From assembly GCA_020437875.1 (NCBI GenBank), contig JAGQVR010000078.1, positions 5,470 to 11,061 of the forward strand: a stretch of 5,592 nt of DNA. Reading direction: 5' to 3'. This DNA is from Flavobacteriales bacterium (lineage in GTDB: Bacteria; Bacteroidota; Bacteroidia; Flavobacteriales_F; PHOS-HE28). Of this stretch, positions 5,212 through 5,592 are shown one piece after another (the stretch's first letter is position 1; every line of letters begins with the position of its first letter). The notes under the pieces are model-generated. The model did no database searches. It was given only the letters and a program-made list of their open reading frames with translations, and was not told the origin of the DNA. Position numbers and translations under genes: made by a program.

Positions 5212-5592
5212 ATGCGCGCCATCTACCACTTCTTTTTTTACACCCTGGCCGGGTGGCGTATCCAGGACGATCGTCCGGCCGACCTGGACCGTTACATCGT
5301 GGTGGTGGCGCCGCATACGAGCAATTGGGACTTCTTCGTGGGACTCTGCGTGCGCAGCCTCGCTCGCATGGGCGATGTGAAGTACCTCGCAAAGCGGTCG
5401 CTCTTCAAGCCACCCCTGGGCTGGATCTTCAGGGCCCTGGGCGGCTACCCGGTGGACCGCAGCAAGCACAACAACCTGGTGGATGCCGTGGTGGCCATGT
5501 TCGACAGGGGCGAGATCAAGCGGATCGGTATCACCCCGGAAGGCACCAGGAGATACCAGCCGAACTGGAAGACGGGATTCCACCACATGGCC
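5212..5592 (+). CDS. PlsC-family lysophospholipid / 1-acyl-glycerol-3-phosphate acyltransferase (partial, runs off right edge)
   Basis: The 127 codons visible encode the N-terminal part of a glycerolipid acyltransferase, which transfers an acyl group from acyl-ACP or acyl-CoA to a lysophospholipid such as 1-acyl-glycerol-3-phosphate at the inner membrane. The catalytic HX4D motif is HTSNWD (H35, D40). The acceptor-binding block is LFKPPLGWIFRALGGYPVDRS (64-84) and block III is PEGTRR (109-114). The aromatic N-terminus (YHFFFYTLAGW) is short and not a full membrane span, as in the compact acyltransferases of about 180-200 residues in Bacteroidota; if this is one, about a third is missing. ATG 5212 is the only sensible start: no ATG, GTG or TTG appears in frame for some 70 bases upstream. 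The exact acceptor cannot be told from sequence, and ornithine- or aminolipid O-acylation is an alternative. Confidence 0.88.
   Translation, partial: MRAIYHFFFYTLAGWRIQDDRPADLDRYIVVVAPHTSNWDFFVGLCVRSLARMGDVKYLAKRSLFKPPLGWIFRALGGYPVDRSKHNNLVDAVVAMFDRGEIKRIGITPEGTRRYQPNWKTGFHHMA

Noticed and set aside
5173..5586. A 137-codon minus-strand frame antisense to the acyltransferase.
   Set aside because: The plus strand carries the HX4D and EGTR acyltransferase motifs; the minus frame is a His-rich shadow.
1..5592. Insertion sequences, CRISPR repeats, tRNA or rRNA genes, attachment sites, toxin-antitoxin or defence modules.
   Set aside because: No direct or inverted repeat pairs, transposase motifs, spaced repeats or cloverleaf sequences were seen; nearly every base is accounted for by intact housekeeping genes.

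Overview
The window looks like chromosomal housekeeping DNA from a GC-rich member of the Bacteroidota, most likely a Flavobacteriales-type lineage. Three things point there: the long (316-residue) form of NusB, the gene order nusB / DUF1573 lipoprotein / yajC / coaE, and two intergenic matches to the Bacteroidota -7 promoter element TAnnTTTG. The lineage call is an inference from gene content; no rRNA or other direct taxonomic marker is present.

Layout. From 1 to 569, on the minus strand, is the 5' third of an MsbA/MdlB-type ABC exporter that runs off the left edge. A 129-bp divergent spacer (570-698) follows and carries one -7 element for each direction. From 699 to 4516, six plus-strand genes lie nearly end to end with gaps of 33, 3, 12, 15 and -1 bases: a leucine-type amino-acid dehydrogenase, nusB, a DUF1573 lipoprotein, yajC, coaE and a small three-helix membrane protein of unknown function. 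They are probably co-transcribed. A convergent minus-strand DEDDh 3'-5' exonuclease (4517-5077) abuts the last of them with no spacer. After a second divergent spacer (5078-5211), the plus-strand start of a PlsC-family acyltransferase (5212 onward) runs off the right edge.

The cluster combines unrelated core functions: amino-acid/2-oxoacid interconversion, transcription antitermination, an envelope lipoprotein, a Sec-translocase accessory protein, the last step of coenzyme A synthesis, and phospholipid acylation on the flank. The branched-chain dehydrogenase, CoA synthesis and acyltransferase all touch acyl metabolism, but the sequence does not show that they act together.

I found no mobile element, CRISPR array, tRNA, rRNA, toxin-antitoxin or defence-like module, and no convincing undescribed system. 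The points most worth a second look are the face-to-face promoter elements at 588-640, the unrecognised membrane protein translationally coupled to coaE, the large insertion in NusB, and the zero-length convergent junction at 4514-4519.
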